Shown: positions 63,474 to 64,000 of the stretch, in pieces
How the letters are laid out: each line of letters starts with the position of its first letter
Numbering within the stretch: position 1 is the first letter of the stretch
DNA from: Brachionus plicatilis
Taxonomy: Eukaryota > Rotifera > Eurotatoria > Ploima > Brachionidae
Direction of reading: 5' to 3'
DNA: 64,000 nucleotides
Assembly (NCBI GenBank): GCA_010279815.1
Contig: QEOQ01000663.1
Location: 62,001 to 126,000 of the forward strand
The notes under the pieces: model-generated
The model's input: the letters and a program-made list of their open reading frames with translations, nothing else
Database searches by the model: none
What the model was told of the DNA's origin: nothing
Program-made: the position numbers and the translations under genes

Positions 63474-64000
63474 CCTCTCCAATTTTATTGTAAAATTTTG
63501 AGCCACCAATCTTGAAAAATCTAATTTTTAATTAATAAATTTTAAAAATAAGTTAGAAGTAAATATGAAATTTAGAAATTAATAAAAATAAATTTCTAAG
63601 AAAATTACTTGATTTCATTTGATTCAAAAGAATTAGAATCTCTTTTTGGACTTAATGAGACAAAGATTGAAAGAAAAATCTAAATGAAAAAAAGCTGGTT
63701 TATTTTATTGTTAGATTGAATTAAGTTTAAAATGATATTTTTTGTTATTAATTTGTATTTTAAATATATTTTTGTAATAAAATTCAACGTTTTTTATAAA
63801 TCGTGTCAATGTATTTTTTTATTGGAACATACTGTGTCATATTATAATTTTATAAAAACAAATGCCAATAAAATAAGTTTTTAAAATAATATAAAACAAT
63901 ATAGAATAATATAAAACGTTTTTTGTTTTATATTTTTGTAGATATTTACAAATCTAATTAAATTTTAGACTTTTTTTATTTTTGAGAGTTAAAACGTTTC
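63474..64000. other. AT-rich right end of the window
   Basis: No gene seen. It includes a T-rich GTCAATGTATTTTTTTATTGG block at 63805-63825, also present in the same orientation at about 58077-58100, and CATACTGTGTCA at 63828-63839. These may mark an outer repeat around the nested transposon. Confidence 0.5.

Overview
The window looks like nuclear DNA of an invertebrate animal. It is very AT-rich, its genes are split by short GT-AG introns (mostly 43-70 bp), and it carries animal-specific genes: a protocadherin, an ERG potassium channel, OSTM1, Smaug/SAMD4 and NDUFA1. Tiny introns, extreme AT content and pentameric channels without the Cys-loop cysteines would fit a rotifer or another small-bodied spiralian, but that placement is inference. 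All exon models were built by eye from splice signals, reading frame and protein similarity; the phases close for each multi-exon gene reported as intact.

Layout. 0.9-4.8 kb (+): an intronless protocadherin. 6.4-9.6 kb (-): an intact 1075-aa intronless ORF, richer in GC than its surroundings, that resembles a dsRNA-virus (toti-like) capsid and is probably an endogenous viral element. 9.6-18.9 kb: mostly AT-rich noncoding DNA with one small three-exon gene for a secreted 108-aa protein (15.2-15.6 kb). 18.9-24.5 kb (-): a five-zinc-knuckle protein of the Air/ZCCHC7 type. 25.0-33.6 kb (-): a complete 14-exon ERG (KCNH) channel of 1070 aa. 33.6-41.9 kb: a gene desert. 41.9-47.9 kb (-): two paralogous pentameric ligand-gated channel subunits lacking Cys-loop cysteines. 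51.1-56.6 kb (+): NDUFA1, OSTM1 and Smaug packed closely.

58.1-63.5 kb: a nested transposon. About 5.0 kb starting CAGTGGTTC and ending GAATCACTG, flanked by a TA duplication, splits an older inverted-repeat element; removing it rejoins the two halves in line with the intact copy at 50.1-50.5 kb. Its ends carry ATTCC/GGAAT-type minisatellites. Inside are a decayed Tc1/mariner-type transposase with host-like introns, a coiled-coil passenger gene on the opposite strand, and a Gln-rich tail whose in-frame stops are all TAA/TAG where Gln is expected.

At least ten hairpin-type or miniature inverted-repeat elements are scattered through introns and intergenic DNA. Several have TA flanks and CAG...CTG ends, pointing to Tc1/mariner-type activity as a main source of noncoding DNA here.
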